The notes beneath the pieces are model-generated. The model made no database searches. It was not told where the DNA came from and saw only the letters and a program-made list of their open reading frames with translations. Source: Candidatus Alistipes excrementipullorum (GTDB lineage: Bacteria > Bacteroidota > Bacteroidia > Bacteroidales > Rikenellaceae). From it: a stretch of 23,134 nucleotides of DNA. Shown here one piece after another: positions 1 to 9,100 of the stretch. Location: contig DXGW01000176.1 in the NCBI GenBank assembly GCA_019113665.1, positions 1-23,134 on the forward strand. Direction: 5' to 3'. The first letter of the stretch is position 1. Each line of letters opens with the position of its first letter. Position numbers and translations under genes: made by a program.

Positions 1-1432
1 CTATTCGGCGGCAGAACAGCAGACATTGTATCATGTACTCCTGCTCGCCGGGCTCAATGGTAAATCCGTGGGGGTGGAGAGGCTTGCGCGAGGTGGGAGC
101 CGCCGAAGTGTACTCGGCAATGTAGTTTTCGGAATCTGGATTTCCGTAAACGTCATTGATACGCTCGCGGGTAAGATGTTCTACACCGTCCTGTCCGACC
201 TTGTAGTATGAGCAGTTCCAGGCATCGAGGTCCGCTACGGCCAAATCGTATTGCTTGAGATGTATGTATGCCTCGGCACGGCACAGCAGGGTCTCATTGG
301 TCGTAAAGGCTACCATGGTCGAACGTCCTATGCCTACGCCCGTGACGGCGTCGGTTACTTCCCACTGCGACGGCCATTTGGGCATGTATATCTTCATGCA
401 GTTGTCGTTGTGGTACGGTTCGTACTGATACATGGTCATTGTCATGTTTCCGCCGATGTCGTAGCGGCCTCCCATCGGCCGTTTTGCACGGAACGTCTCA
501 TGTTTCGATATGCGGTAGTTGTGAGTGAACCGCGAACCGGTATGGCTCCATGCATTGAAGAGATTGCCGTTGTTCGAAACCGTCGCTATGAGCATCAGGT
601 TGAACTCGTGCGACGAGTCTATGTAGTCGAAAGCCTGGCGGCCCCAATCGACCTTCGCTGCGTCGGTCCAGTCGCGGAGTACGAGTGAGGGGTCATTGCC
701 GAGAACCTCGTTGGCGCACTCGATGACGCGGTCCCATTTCATGTAATATAGATAGAAACGGGCGGCGAATGCGTATGCGGCACTGCGGTTGAAGTGGTAT
801 TTGGGCACCGAGTATGCACTGTCGTCTATCAGCGGAAGCGCTTCCTCGATATCTTCGGCGATGTGCTCGTAAACCTCCTTGAGTGTCCCGCGCTCGTATT
901 TCGGGTTGAGCGTGGTTTCCGGCTCGGTCAGGTAGGGCAGTCCGAGGTACTCCGAACTCTTTTCGGGGTGGTATGGCAGGCAGTACATCAGCGACAGGCA
1001 GAAGTATGAATATGCGCGGCACATGAGTGCTTCGCCCTTGGCCGGCAGCAGAGTAGCGGGCGTGCCGAGGTTCTCGATTGCTTCGAGGGCCGTGTTGGCA
1101 TGTGCTATGGCGGTGAAGTAGTTTTCCCAGATGTTCTGGTTGCTTTCGTTTTCCGCGTCGATAATATCTGTCCACAAGGCTATCTGCTCCAGAAGCCTCC
1201 ATGAGTCGAAGTCTTCGCCCATGTCGTCCACATTATCCGAAGACAATTCGCACATGCGGGTGAACGAACGGTCGGAGTAGGCGGATACCAGCAACTTGTA
1301 GATTTTCTCCTCCGTGTCGAGTTCCGCACGGTTGTCGGGCAGCTCGTCGAGGAACTCCCCGCATGCGGGAAGCAGGCACAGGCTCGAACAAGCCACCAAT
1401 ATGCTGAACAATATTTTCTTTATGTTTGTCAT
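1..1432 (-). CDS. SusD/RagB-like outer-membrane lipoprotein, 3' end cut by the window
   Basis: Surface glycan-binding partner of the SusC transporter encoded just upstream; together they would capture and import an oligosaccharide. The ATG at 1430-1432 opens a frame I read without a stop to the window edge (477 residues). The first 23 residues form a lipoprotein signal ending LPAC, so Cys24 is the lipidated residue, followed by GEFLDELPD, the usual SusD mature start. Further SusD-family marks are the GEALMCRAYSYF helix, AAYAFAARFYLY, and RAEAYIHL near the end. The last visible residues (LLFCRRI) correspond to the conserved ERR helix that precedes the family's C-terminal region, so perhaps 80 or more residues are missing. 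The TAG at 1-3 is out of frame and is not its stop. A gap of 17 bp from SusC indicates co-transcription. The substrate cannot be told from sequence. Confidence 0.93.
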   Translation of the reverse strand, partial: MTNIKKILFSILVACSSLCLLPACGEFLDELPDNRAELDTEEKIYKLLVSAYSDRSFTRMCELSSDNVDDMGEDFDSWRLLEQIALWTDIIDAENESNQNIWENYFTAIAHANTALEAIENLGTPATLLPAKGEALMCRAYSYFCLSLMYCLPYHPEKSSEYLGLPYLTEPETTLNPKYERGTLKEVYEHIAEDIEEALPLIDDSAYSVPKYHFNRSAAYAFAARFYLYYMKWDRVIECANEVLGNDPSLVLRDWTDAAKVDWGRQAFDYIDSSHEFNLMLIATVSNNGNLFNAWSHTGSRFTHNYRISKHETFRAKRPMGGRYDIGGNMTMTMYQYEPYHNDNCMKIYMPKWPSQWEVTDAVTGVGIGRSTMVAFTTNETLLCRAEAYIHLKQYDLAVADLDAWNCSYYKVGQDGVEHLTRERINDVYGNPDSENYIAEYTSAAPTSRKPLHPHGFTIEPGEQEYMIQCLLFCRRI

Positions 1433-1449
1433 GGTTCTTCAGGTATTCT

Positions 1450-4400
1450 TTAGAAACTTACTCTGAGTGTCATGGTGAACTGCTTCGGCATCGGTGTGGC
1501 TACACCTCCGGTGTTGAAGAACTCCGGATCCTGTCCCTGCAGTTTCTTGTCGGAGTAGATCAGGAAGGGGTTCGTCGCCTGCAGTTTGAGCGACAGTCCG
1601 CTCATTCGGAGCTTCGATGCTATCGATTTCGGGAAATCGTATGTCAGCGATATCTCCTTCATTCGTATGAAGTCACCTTTGGCCACGCGCTCCGAGCTGT
1701 AGTTGTAAGAGTTGTATGCTATGTACAGGTTCGGAATCTCGTTGACCTGGCGGGAGCTGGCTATGACCGGTATGTTCGTGCGTTTTTCGTCGCCGGGATT
1801 GATGAATCGGTCGGCGAACTCACGCGGCGTAGCCGTGAGGTCCGAATAACTGCTTGCGAAGATGGGGTCGAGGCGTACCTTGTTGCCGCCCGAATATGTT
1901 ATGAATATATTGAGCGTGAATCCCTTGTAACGGAATATGTTGCCGAAGCTTCCGGTGTATGTCGGATCGCACGGGCCTTCGTATATCAGTCCTGCCTCTT
2001 CGGCCCTACCCTGGAAATTGACACCGGTCGAGGTTATCGTGCCGTCGCCGAGTTTGTATGTCGGGATACCCATGCTGTCAAGTCCCTGGAAATTCAGCGA
2101 GAAGAGCGATCCGCGCGGATAACCCTCCATCGAGTAACCAGTTCCGGTCAGGAAGTCGATGGTGCGTGTGAGCGTATCGAGGCGCGTGACCGTATTTTTC
2201 ATCCAGGAGAAGATGAAACTTGTCTCCCATGAGAAATCCTTGCGCTGAATGTTACGTGTGAAGAGCGACAGCTCTACACCGTTCGATTTCATGGCTGCGA
2301 CGTTTCCGTACTTGTTGATGAATCCGCCCAGACCCATGGTGATCGTGTTGCCTATGAGGTCGAAGTTGTTGCGTTTGTAGGCGTCGATCGACAACGATAT
2401 GCGGTTGTTGAAGAATCCCATGTCGAGACCTACGTTCAATTCGTGTTTCTTCTCGTATGTCAGCTCCGAGTTCTCGATTGCCGATATTGCCAGACCCGGT
2501 TCCGTAATGTCGGTATCGCCGCGCCACGGTGATGTCGGATATATCGTTACGGTCGAGTTGCTGACCCACGACGGGCCGCGGTCGGCTGTCAGCGAGTAAG
2601 AAACGCGCAGGGCGAGTGTCGAGAACGTCGGCATCAGCTTTTCGAAGAAATCCTCCTGGTCTACCGACCATTTGCCGGCGATGTTCCATGTCGGAAGCCA
2701 GCGGGCCTTGCGCGAGCGCCCCAGACGGTTCGAACCCTCGTAACGCAGCGTACCGTTGATGGTGTAGCGGTAATCGTATGAATAGGAAGCCGTACCGGCG
2801 AAAGCGGCATTGCGCTCGCGTGTGTTCGATATGCCGTAATACTGTGTGTTGTCCTCGATCTGTTTCTTGAAGAGGTCGAGTATGTAGTACGGGGCTTCGC
2901 CCATGGCATATTGCAGACCCCAGCCCGTGAACGACGATGACGAGCGGTTGAGGGCGTTGATCTCGGTTGCTGCGTAGAAGTTGAAGATGTGTTTGTCGTT
3001 GAAGACGTTGTTGTAGCTTACCGACGCACGGAAGTCGTAGCTGAGCGAACGGTAGTCGTTGCGGCGGTAGATACCACCTTCGGGCAGTATCGAGTACTTC
3101 TCGGACGATATGTCGGGGTTGTCGTAGAGATAGGGGTTCAGTGCCTGTATGGTCGAGTTGTCCATCATGCGGTATGCTTCGGCCTGGTTCGAACCCTCCT
3201 TTATGTGGTGCTCGGTGGTCGAGGTCGAATATTTGACCGCACCCAGGGCCGAGACTTCGAGTTTCGGGGTGATTTTCCACTTGAGTTCCGCCTGGAACTT
3301 CGTATCGACGACGTTCAGGTCCATGTAGTTCTTCGACAACTCGTCCTTGATGTTGAAGGGCGTATAGTTGCGCGTATAGAACTCGTCAGGGTCGAGCGTA
3401 CGCGATGTGCGCAGTGCGTACGAATACGGGTTTATGTCGAAGTATCGCGTGACGGTTCCGTAAACGGGGTCTACTTCCGAGGAGAGGGAGCCAGGGGCCG
3501 TCTGCTGACGGTACGAAGCGTTGGCTATGATGTTGAGCGAGAGCTTGTCCTTGAGAATGTTCTGTGTCGTGTTGAACAGTGCGGTGTAGCGGTTCACCTT
3601 GCTCTGTATGGTCCAGCCGGGATCGACCAGTGCACCGAGCGATGCATAGTACGAACCCTTTTCCGAACCGGACGAGATGCTTACCGAGTGCGAGTGCTGC
3701 ACGCTCGGGCGGAACAGCTCCTTGAACCAGTCGGTGTTGCGGTATTCGGCCTGACGCAGATAGGCCCTGCGTCCTTCGGGGGTGTTGGGAACGCCGTATC
3801 CGGTTTCAGGATCATATGAGTTGATCAGCTGCGACAACTTGCCGTAAACGCCGCTCTCGGACGAGAACATCTTGTCGGCATAGTTGAGCCAGCCTTTTGC
3901 GTACATCTCCTCATATACGGCCATCTGTTCCTGCGAGTTCATTATGTTGAAGTTCGCGTAGGAGGGGACCATGCGCATGGTGTACTCGCCCGTGTAGCTT
4001 ACGCGGGTTTCGCCGGCCTTACCCTTCTTGGTGGTTATTACGATCACACCGGCCATGGCGCGTGCTCCGTATATCGAGGTAGCCGAACCGTCCTTGAGGA
4101 TCTGGAAACTCTCGATATCTTCGGCGTTGAGTCCTGCGATTGCAGAGCTGATGAGCGTGGTGGCATCGCCCGACGAGAGCGAGTTGGCGTCTACGTCGAC
4201 CACGTCCTCCATGATGACACCGTCGACAACCCACAGAGGCTTGGAGTCTCCGTAGATGGACGATGCTCCACGTACGCGGATCTTCGGGGCGGCGCCGAAC
4301 GTACCCGAGACATTCTGCACCGATACGCCGGCCGAACGGCCTTCGAGGCTTCGGCTGATTTCGCCGACACCGTTAAGCTTGACGTCTTCGGCCATGAGCT

Positions 4401-4767
4401 GGTCGGTAGCTCCCGTAAATATACGTTTGTCCATTTTCTGCATACCCGTAACCACGACCGATGCGATCTCCTGGGTGCTTGGTTGCAGGTCGAAGTCTAT
4501 GCGCACGTCGTCGGCTTTCTTGTCCGAGTTCTCATACCCGAGGAACGAGGCTCGGATTGTAGCGGTCGTGGATACGCCTTTGAGCGTATATATACCTTCT
4601 ATATCTGTCGTTGTCGCATTGTTGGTTCCGAGGACCTCGACGACGGCGCCCATCATCGGCATGCCGTTTTCGTCGAGTACACGCCCCGTCACCACGCGGG
4701 ATTCCTGTGCGGTGACGCACCAGAGTGATCCTACGAACAGCAGAGTTAGTATTATGACTTTTTTCAT
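1450..4767 (-). CDS. SusC/RagA-like TonB-dependent outer-membrane transporter
   Basis: TonB-dependent beta-barrel that imports oligosaccharides delivered by the SusD lipoprotein downstream. I start it at the ATG at 4765-4767 (1105 aa) because MKKVIILTLLFVGSLWCVTAQ is a clean signal peptide; an upstream ATG at 4818 would add a hydrophilic extension in front of it. Domains: signal peptide 1-21; carboxypeptidase-regulatory-like domain about 24-95; VVVTG segment at about 104-108; plug about 115-250 with IRVRG (163-167), PLWVVDG (177-183) and the family motif SIYGARAMAGVIVITTKKG; then the 22-strand barrel ending FTMTLRVSF with a terminal aromatic residue. The length is typical of SusC proteins. 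It lies 97 bp downstream of the BACON lipoprotein gene and 17 bp upstream of SusD, so the three genes probably form one operon (PUL A). Confidence 0.96.
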   Translation of the reverse strand: MKKVIILTLLFVGSLWCVTAQESRVVTGRVLDENGMPMMGAVVEVLGTNNATTTDIEGIYTLKGVSTTATIRASFLGYENSDKKADDVRIDFDLQPSTQEIASVVVTGMQKMDKRIFTGATDQLMAEDVKLNGVGEISRSLEGRSAGVSVQNVSGTFGAAPKIRVRGASSIYGDSKPLWVVDGVIMEDVVDVDANSLSSGDATTLISSAIAGLNAEDIESFQILKDGSATSIYGARAMAGVIVITTKKGKAGETRVSYTGEYTMRMVPSYANFNIMNSQEQMAVYEEMYAKGWLNYADKMFSSESGVYGKLSQLINSYDPETGYGVPNTPEGRRAYLRQAEYRNTDWFKELFRPSVQHSHSVSISSGSEKGSYYASLGALVDPGWTIQSKVNRYTALFNTTQNILKDKLSLNIIANASYRQQTAPGSLSSEVDPVYGTVTRYFDINPYSYALRTSRTLDPDEFYTRNYTPFNIKDELSKNYMDLNVVDTKFQAELKWKITPKLEVSALGAVKYSTSTTEHHIKEGSNQAEAYRMMDNSTIQALNPYLYDNPDISSEKYSILPEGGIYRRNDYRSLSYDFRASVSYNNVFNDKHIFNFYAATEINALNRSSSSFTGWGLQYAMGEAPYYILDLFKKQIEDNTQYYGISNTRERNAAFAGTASYSYDYRYTINGTLRYEGSNRLGRSRKARWLPTWNIAGKWSVDQEDFFEKLMPTFSTLALRVSYSLTADRGPSWVSNSTVTIYPTSPWRGDTDITEPGLAISAIENSELTYEKKHELNVGLDMGFFNNRISLSIDAYKRNNFDLIGNTITMGLGGFINKYGNVAAMKSNGVELSLFTRNIQRKDFSWETSFIFSWMKNTVTRLDTLTRTIDFLTGTGYSMEGYPRGSLFSLNFQGLDSMGIPTYKLGDGTITSTGVNFQGRAEEAGLIYEGPCDPTYTGSFGNIFRYKGFTLNIFITYSGGNKVRLDPIFASSYSDLTATPREFADRFINPGDEKRTNIPVIASSRQVNEIPNLYIAYNSYNYSSERVAKGDFIRMKEISLTYDFPKSIASKLRMSGLSLKLQATNPFLIYSDKKLQGQDPEFFNTGGVATPMPKQFTMTLRVSF

Positions 4768-4812
4768 GAGCGAATTTTGGGTTTTGTTCCGATTTGCCAC
4801 GTATGCCGGGAC

Positions 4813-4827
4813 GGGCATTTTATGCCC
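4813..4827 (-). promoter_or_regulatory. Small hairpin in the SusC leader
   Basis: The 97-bp gap between the BACON lipoprotein gene and SusC contains a perfect GGGCAT-TTT-ATGCCC dyad (6-bp stem, 3-nt loop). It is not followed by a T-run in the direction of transcription. It could be an RNA structure that tunes SusC expression or a processing site. I found no TAnnTTTG box in this gap, so a separate SusC promoter is not supported. Confidence 0.35.
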
Positions 4828-4864
4828 TCGGTCTCGGCTTTACATGGTTTGCGGGACGGTCTTT

Positions 4865-5953
4865 TTAATAGGTTTTGGAGATGTCGAGATGGTCGGTGCC
4901 GTAGAAATTGGTGGTGAATGAGAAGTATGCACCCGTGCACTGCCACAATACCATTGACTGTGCCTGAGCCCCGTATCCGCCGCTGCTGTCGGCGAACGAG
5001 AGGTTTATCGTGCGCGTGAGTTCATCTATGTCCACCGTAGCCACCCACGAGCAGACTCCGGGTGAAGACCAGATATACCAGCCGCTTCCGTCTTGCGGAC
5101 CGTTGAAATGCATGGTATAATAGTATGAGCCGTCGTAGCCGAGCGACTGTCCCGTCGGCAAAAAGATCTCTCCGTCGACATACTCCATGGTGATGGGGTA
5201 TTCGCCGACGTAATCTATACCTTTAAAATAGGTGTTATATGTATAGCCCCATACTTTTTCGGTGAAAATTATACGTGTCAGTTTTCCGGCATCGTCTGCG
5301 AGATTTACCTTCCATTCTCCCAAAAGCAGGTCGTAGGTGCTCATCTTCTCGAGCAGGAGCGTGATTGCCACGGGCTCACCCTCGCCCTCTTCCGGAACGA
5401 GGCTCACGCGGCCTTCGACTACATAGAAGCCCGGGTCCTGCGACGAGAACGTAATAGTGCGGCCGTTGGCGCTCTTTTCCCATGTAAAGGTATTGTCGGG
5501 GTTGACGTCTGCGACTATGGTGTAATCGCCCGACGCGAGCACTTCGATGGACTGTGTGAGCTGCTCCGAAGAGAAGTTCACCACGGTAGGCGATACGATG
5601 ATTCCGCGGAGACGGTCCTGCGTAACGTCGAAATGAACCGAAGGCAGGCCTTCGGCCTTAACGGTGATTGTCGCGCTGCGCTCGTTGTTGGGATCGGAGT
5701 TCTGGTAGAGATTGAAGGCAACCGACTTGTTGTCGAATACTGTTACGCGGCACCAGTCCGGAGCACTCGATTCGGCTGTTACGGTCTTGTTCCCGGCATA
5801 TACTTCGACGCTGCCAAGCCCGCCCTTATAGTCGAAAGCGGTTTTGGAAGGTGTGCCGAGGGTTATTGAAGTGACGGAATCTCCATCGCCGTCTTTCGTG
5901 CAGGCGGAGAATCCGAGGGCACCCATCATGACAAAAAGTAAAAATTTTTTCAT
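4865..5953 (-). CDS. BACON-domain lipoprotein with a lipocalin-like C-terminal domain (probable surface glycan-binding protein)
   Basis: Predicted outer-membrane lipoprotein of 362 aa; probable role is glycan binding at the surface for PUL A. The signal peptide ends FSAC, with Cys18 lipidated, followed by TKDGDGD. Residues about 29-112 look like a BACON beta-sandwich (conserved ...PDWCRV... and the closing ...VTQD). Residues about 117-203 look like a second, more divergent BACON-like domain. From about 206 the sequence begins LLGEWKV, a pattern seen at the start of lipocalin-like domains in Bacteroidota lipoproteins, and it is rich in Tyr/Trp suited to sugar stacking. No catalytic motif was recognised. 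It sits first in the inferred operon, ahead of SusC, whereas such proteins usually follow SusD. The domain calls are from pattern recognition and the ligand is unknown. Confidence 0.8.
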   Translation of the reverse strand: MKKFLLFVMMGALGFSACTKDGDGDSVTSITLGTPSKTAFDYKGGLGSVEVYAGNKTVTAESSAPDWCRVTVFDNKSVAFNLYQNSDPNNERSATITVKAEGLPSVHFDVTQDRLRGIIVSPTVVNFSSEQLTQSIEVLASGDYTIVADVNPDNTFTWEKSANGRTITFSSQDPGFYVVEGRVSLVPEEGEGEPVAITLLLEKMSTYDLLLGEWKVNLADDAGKLTRIIFTEKVWGYTYNTYFKGIDYVGEYPITMEYVDGEIFLPTGQSLGYDGSYYYTMHFNGPQDGSGWYIWSSPGVCSWVATVDIDELTRTINLSFADSSGGYGAQAQSMVLWQCTGAYFSFTTNFYGTDHLDISKTY

Positions 5954-6000
5954 TGAAGCTGGTGTTTTAGGTTAGATTGATATTGTTTTATATTGTTTGT

Positions 6001-6022
6001 TTTTTCGGTTGTTTTTCGGTTG
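6001..6022. repeat. Perfect 11-bp tandem repeat upstream of PUL A
   Basis: The unit TTTTTCGGTTG occurs twice back to back, about 50 bp upstream of the BACON lipoprotein start codon. It lies inside a T-rich stretch that also contains ATATTG repeated twice (from about 5980). This is where a promoter or an HTCS binding site for PUL A would be expected. No convincing TAnnTTTG box is visible on the minus strand here. Confidence 0.5.
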
Positions 6023-6080
6023 TCGGATAATCGTCGGCGCCTCTGCGGCCGCCATGTTGTCGGCCATTGTCGCGGCAGGA

Positions 6081-6153
6081 CATTTTTCCGATGATAAAAT
6101 TACTCCATGTCGGTAGAGCGCAACGACAAATTCATGCATTTTTACGATAAAAT
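6081..6153. repeat. Pair of direct repeats in the HTCS-PUL A intergenic region, candidate operator
   Basis: Two copies of a related element lie 56 bp apart: CATTTTTCCGATGATAAAAT at 6081-6100 and CATTTTTACGATAAAAT at 6137-6153. They share CATTTTT, one variable base, CGAT and AAAAT; the first copy has three extra bases. The 243-bp gap (5954-6196) holds no gene that I can support. Direct repeats upstream of the first PUL gene are reasonable candidates for an HTCS operator, but that is inference. Confidence 0.35.
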
Positions 6154-6173
6154 CGGATATGGCGCCCCGAACG

Positions 6174-6197
6174 GGCCCCGGACATCTGTGCGGGGCC
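6174..6197 (-). terminator. Possible weak terminator hairpin at the HTCS stop codon
   Basis: GGCCCCG at 6174-6180 and CGGGGCC at 6191-6197 form a 7-bp stem around a 10-nt loop, overlapping the first base of the HTCS stop codon. No T-run follows in the minus direction, so intrinsic termination is uncertain. Read-through from the HTCS into PUL A remains possible. Confidence 0.3.
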
Positions 6198-9100
6198 TAT
6201 TCGTCTGCACTGTCGCTGCTGCCTTTGATGTTCTTGAGAAACTCCGTAGGCAGAACTCCGAACTGCTTCGCAAAACATTTTGCAAAATAGGACGAGGAGC
6301 TGAAACCTGCGATGAACCCGATTTCGGTGATCCGGTAGCGGCCTTCGGCCAGCAGGCGCGACGCCTCCTTGAGACGTATCAGTTTCATGAAGTCGTTAGG
6401 CGTCATGCCGGTCACGGCCTTCAGTTTCTTGAATACCGAAGTGCGGCTCATGGCAAGTTCACGTGCAAGCAGGTCCACCGAAAGGTCGGGATCGCTCATG
6501 TGTGCGATTATGGCCGTACGGCATTTGTCTATGAACTCTTCGTCAAGACGGTTGTGCGACATTGTCTTGAACTCGCTTATCGGCGTACGGGCATAGTGTC
6601 TCCTGATTTCGTCACGCTTGTTCAGCAGATTGGTTATCTGCGCCTTGAGGTGCTCGGGCGAGAAGGGTTTCTCGATGTAGGCGTCGGCGCCGCATTCGAG
6701 TCCAGCGATCTTGGTGTCTACATCGGTCTTGGCCGTAAGCAGTATGACGGGTATGTGGCTGGTATTTATGTCATTCTTGATTCTGGAACACAACTCTATG
6801 CCGTCGATGCCCTCCATCATGATGTCGCTGACCACGATGTCGGGATCGCTGCCGCGCAGGCGTTCGAGTGCTTCAGATCCGTTCTTGCAGGCGACGACGG
6901 TCCACTCCTCCCTTAGTATTCCGGTCAGGAAGTCGAGAATTTCTACGTTGTCGTCCACGATCATGACAGTGTGTTTGCGGGTGCCGTTGTCCTCTTCGGC
7001 GCCGGTCATGGCCGAGTCGTCTTCGGGGTATTCCGCTGCGGTATATCCCTCTTCATTGGCTGCGGCTGCATGGGTCTCCGGTGCCTGTTTGTCGGCAATG
7101 GACTGATTCTCGGCCGCCTCGTTCGACGGGTGGGGTATGAACAGCCGCAACAGGGCTCCTTCCTTGCCGTCGTCGCGTGACGTGGCGGTGATTGTTCCGT
7201 TCATCAGTGATATATAGGTACGGCACATGTGGAGTCCTATGCCAACTCCGCCGCGCCCCGCGCTTGCATGGTTGTTGCTCGCCTGGTAGAAGGCGTCGAA
7301 TATCCTGTCGCGCTCTTCGGGCGGTATTCCCGGTCCGTCGTCCTCGACTTCCAGGCGCATGCCTCCTTCGGCTTCACATGCCATGATGCGTATTTCACTG
7401 CGGGCGAATTTCATGGCATTTGAGAGCAGGTTGCTGACTATCTTGGTCATTGCTTCCCGGTCGGTGACTATCTCGGGCCCTTTGTCAGGCAACTCGACTT
7501 TCAGCCTTATGCCGTGCTGCAGGGCCGACGGACGGAACATGTCGAGCAGGTCGCCTATGATGGCTCCCATGTCGCAGACGTCATAGCACATCTTGTAGTT
7601 GGAGGAGTCGACCTTCCTGAAATCGAGAAGCTGGTTGACAAGCGCATACAGCCGCTGGTAGTTGCGTTCGATAGCGGAGAGATATTCGCCGTATTCGTCC
7701 TTTATCTTGCGGGACTTCATTACGCATTCGAGCGGCCCGATGATCAGGCTCAACGGCGTGCGTATTTCATGCGCAATGTTCGTGAAAAAGCTGATTCTCT
7801 GGTCGTAAAGCTTGCGCTCGTTTTCGCGTTTTATCTGGTCGATCTTCTCCCGGTGTCTTTTTTCGGAGAGCCGCAGGAGCAATACGATGCTTAGCCCGAG
7901 TATCGTGACGAACAATATGGCGTAGATGACGAACGCCGTATTCGACCTGAAGAACGGAGGCATGATTTCGAGCGACAGGACCGTTTCGTCCGTATCCCAG
8001 TTGTTCTCTCCGTTGCCGGCCTGTACGCGGAACCTGTATTTGCCGGGGGCGAGGTTGTTGTAGTTAGCCGTGGCGTTGCGGCTGTCGGTGACATGCCATT
8101 TGTCGTCAATCCCGTCCAGACGGTACCGGTAGCGTATGTTGCTCGGCATGGGATAGCTCAGCGATGAAAATCCGAAACCTATGGTGTTCTGTCCGGGACG
8201 GAGCGTTATGTGCCGTGTCCGTTCGATCGGGGCTTTCAGCGGGGCGTCGTCCTGCGATGCGTCGGGACGTATGGTGCGGTTGTCGATCCTGAAGTCGGTG
8301 ATTACGGCCGGGCGTGTCGTATCCTTTTTTATAAGGTCATGCGGGTTGAACAGACATATGCTCGATATGCCGCATACCAGAATGCGGCCGTCGGGCGTGT
8401 GGAGGCCGATGTCGTTGACGAACTGGTTGTCGCACAGGCCGTCGTCGAGCGTAAAACTCCGGAGCTGGCGTGTCTCGGGGAAAAATACGGCAAGTCCGCA
8501 GTCGGTACTGATCCACAGGCCGTCGTCATCGGGTATTATCTTGGATATTATGAGACTCGGCAGCGGCAGTTCGTCGTAACGTACGAAACAGTCGTGCTGA
8601 CGGTCATAGCGGCATATGCCATATCCCGACGTGCCGATCCACAGCTGGTTTTCGCGGTCCACGGCAATGGTGCTTATGTTGTTGCGGTTCAACGTGGAGT
8701 GGTCGTCGGGACGGTATGTGTAGTGCTTGATTTCGCGGCTTCGGGCATTGTACGAGTAGAGTCCGTCCTCGGCTGTGCCGATCCACAGAATGCCGTCGAG
8801 GTCCTCGACAAGGCACGATATGCGCGAGTCCGGGCCCCGTTTGACGAAACGGTCGGCGGCGCGGTCGTAACAGTAGAGTCCTGTTGCCGTGCCGGCCCAT
8901 ATGCGGCCTTCGTTGCTGCGGTAGAGCGCGAATATTCGCGAACTGGGATCGGCCGGGTCGGTGAGATAGAAACGCGACTTGCCGGTCTTGAGATCCACTG
9001 CCTCGATGCCCCGCTGGAACGACGACACCCACAGCTGCCCGTCGTCTGCGAGCAGTGCCATTATGTCCGAACCCGAACCGTCGGCATAACGGCTGCCGTT

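Noticed and set aside
1..3. TAG (minus strand) as the stop of the left SusD gene
   Set aside because: The SusD codons fall on positions 2-4, 5-7 and so on, so this TAG is out of frame and the protein continues beyond the window.
693..1202. 169-residue minus-strand frame inside the SusD gene
   Set aside because: It lies in another frame of the same strand; the SusD frame from 1432 carries the family motifs and is open throughout.
4768..4818. Upstream ATG start for SusC at 4818
   Set aside because: It would put a hydrophilic 17-residue extension in front of a normal signal peptide.
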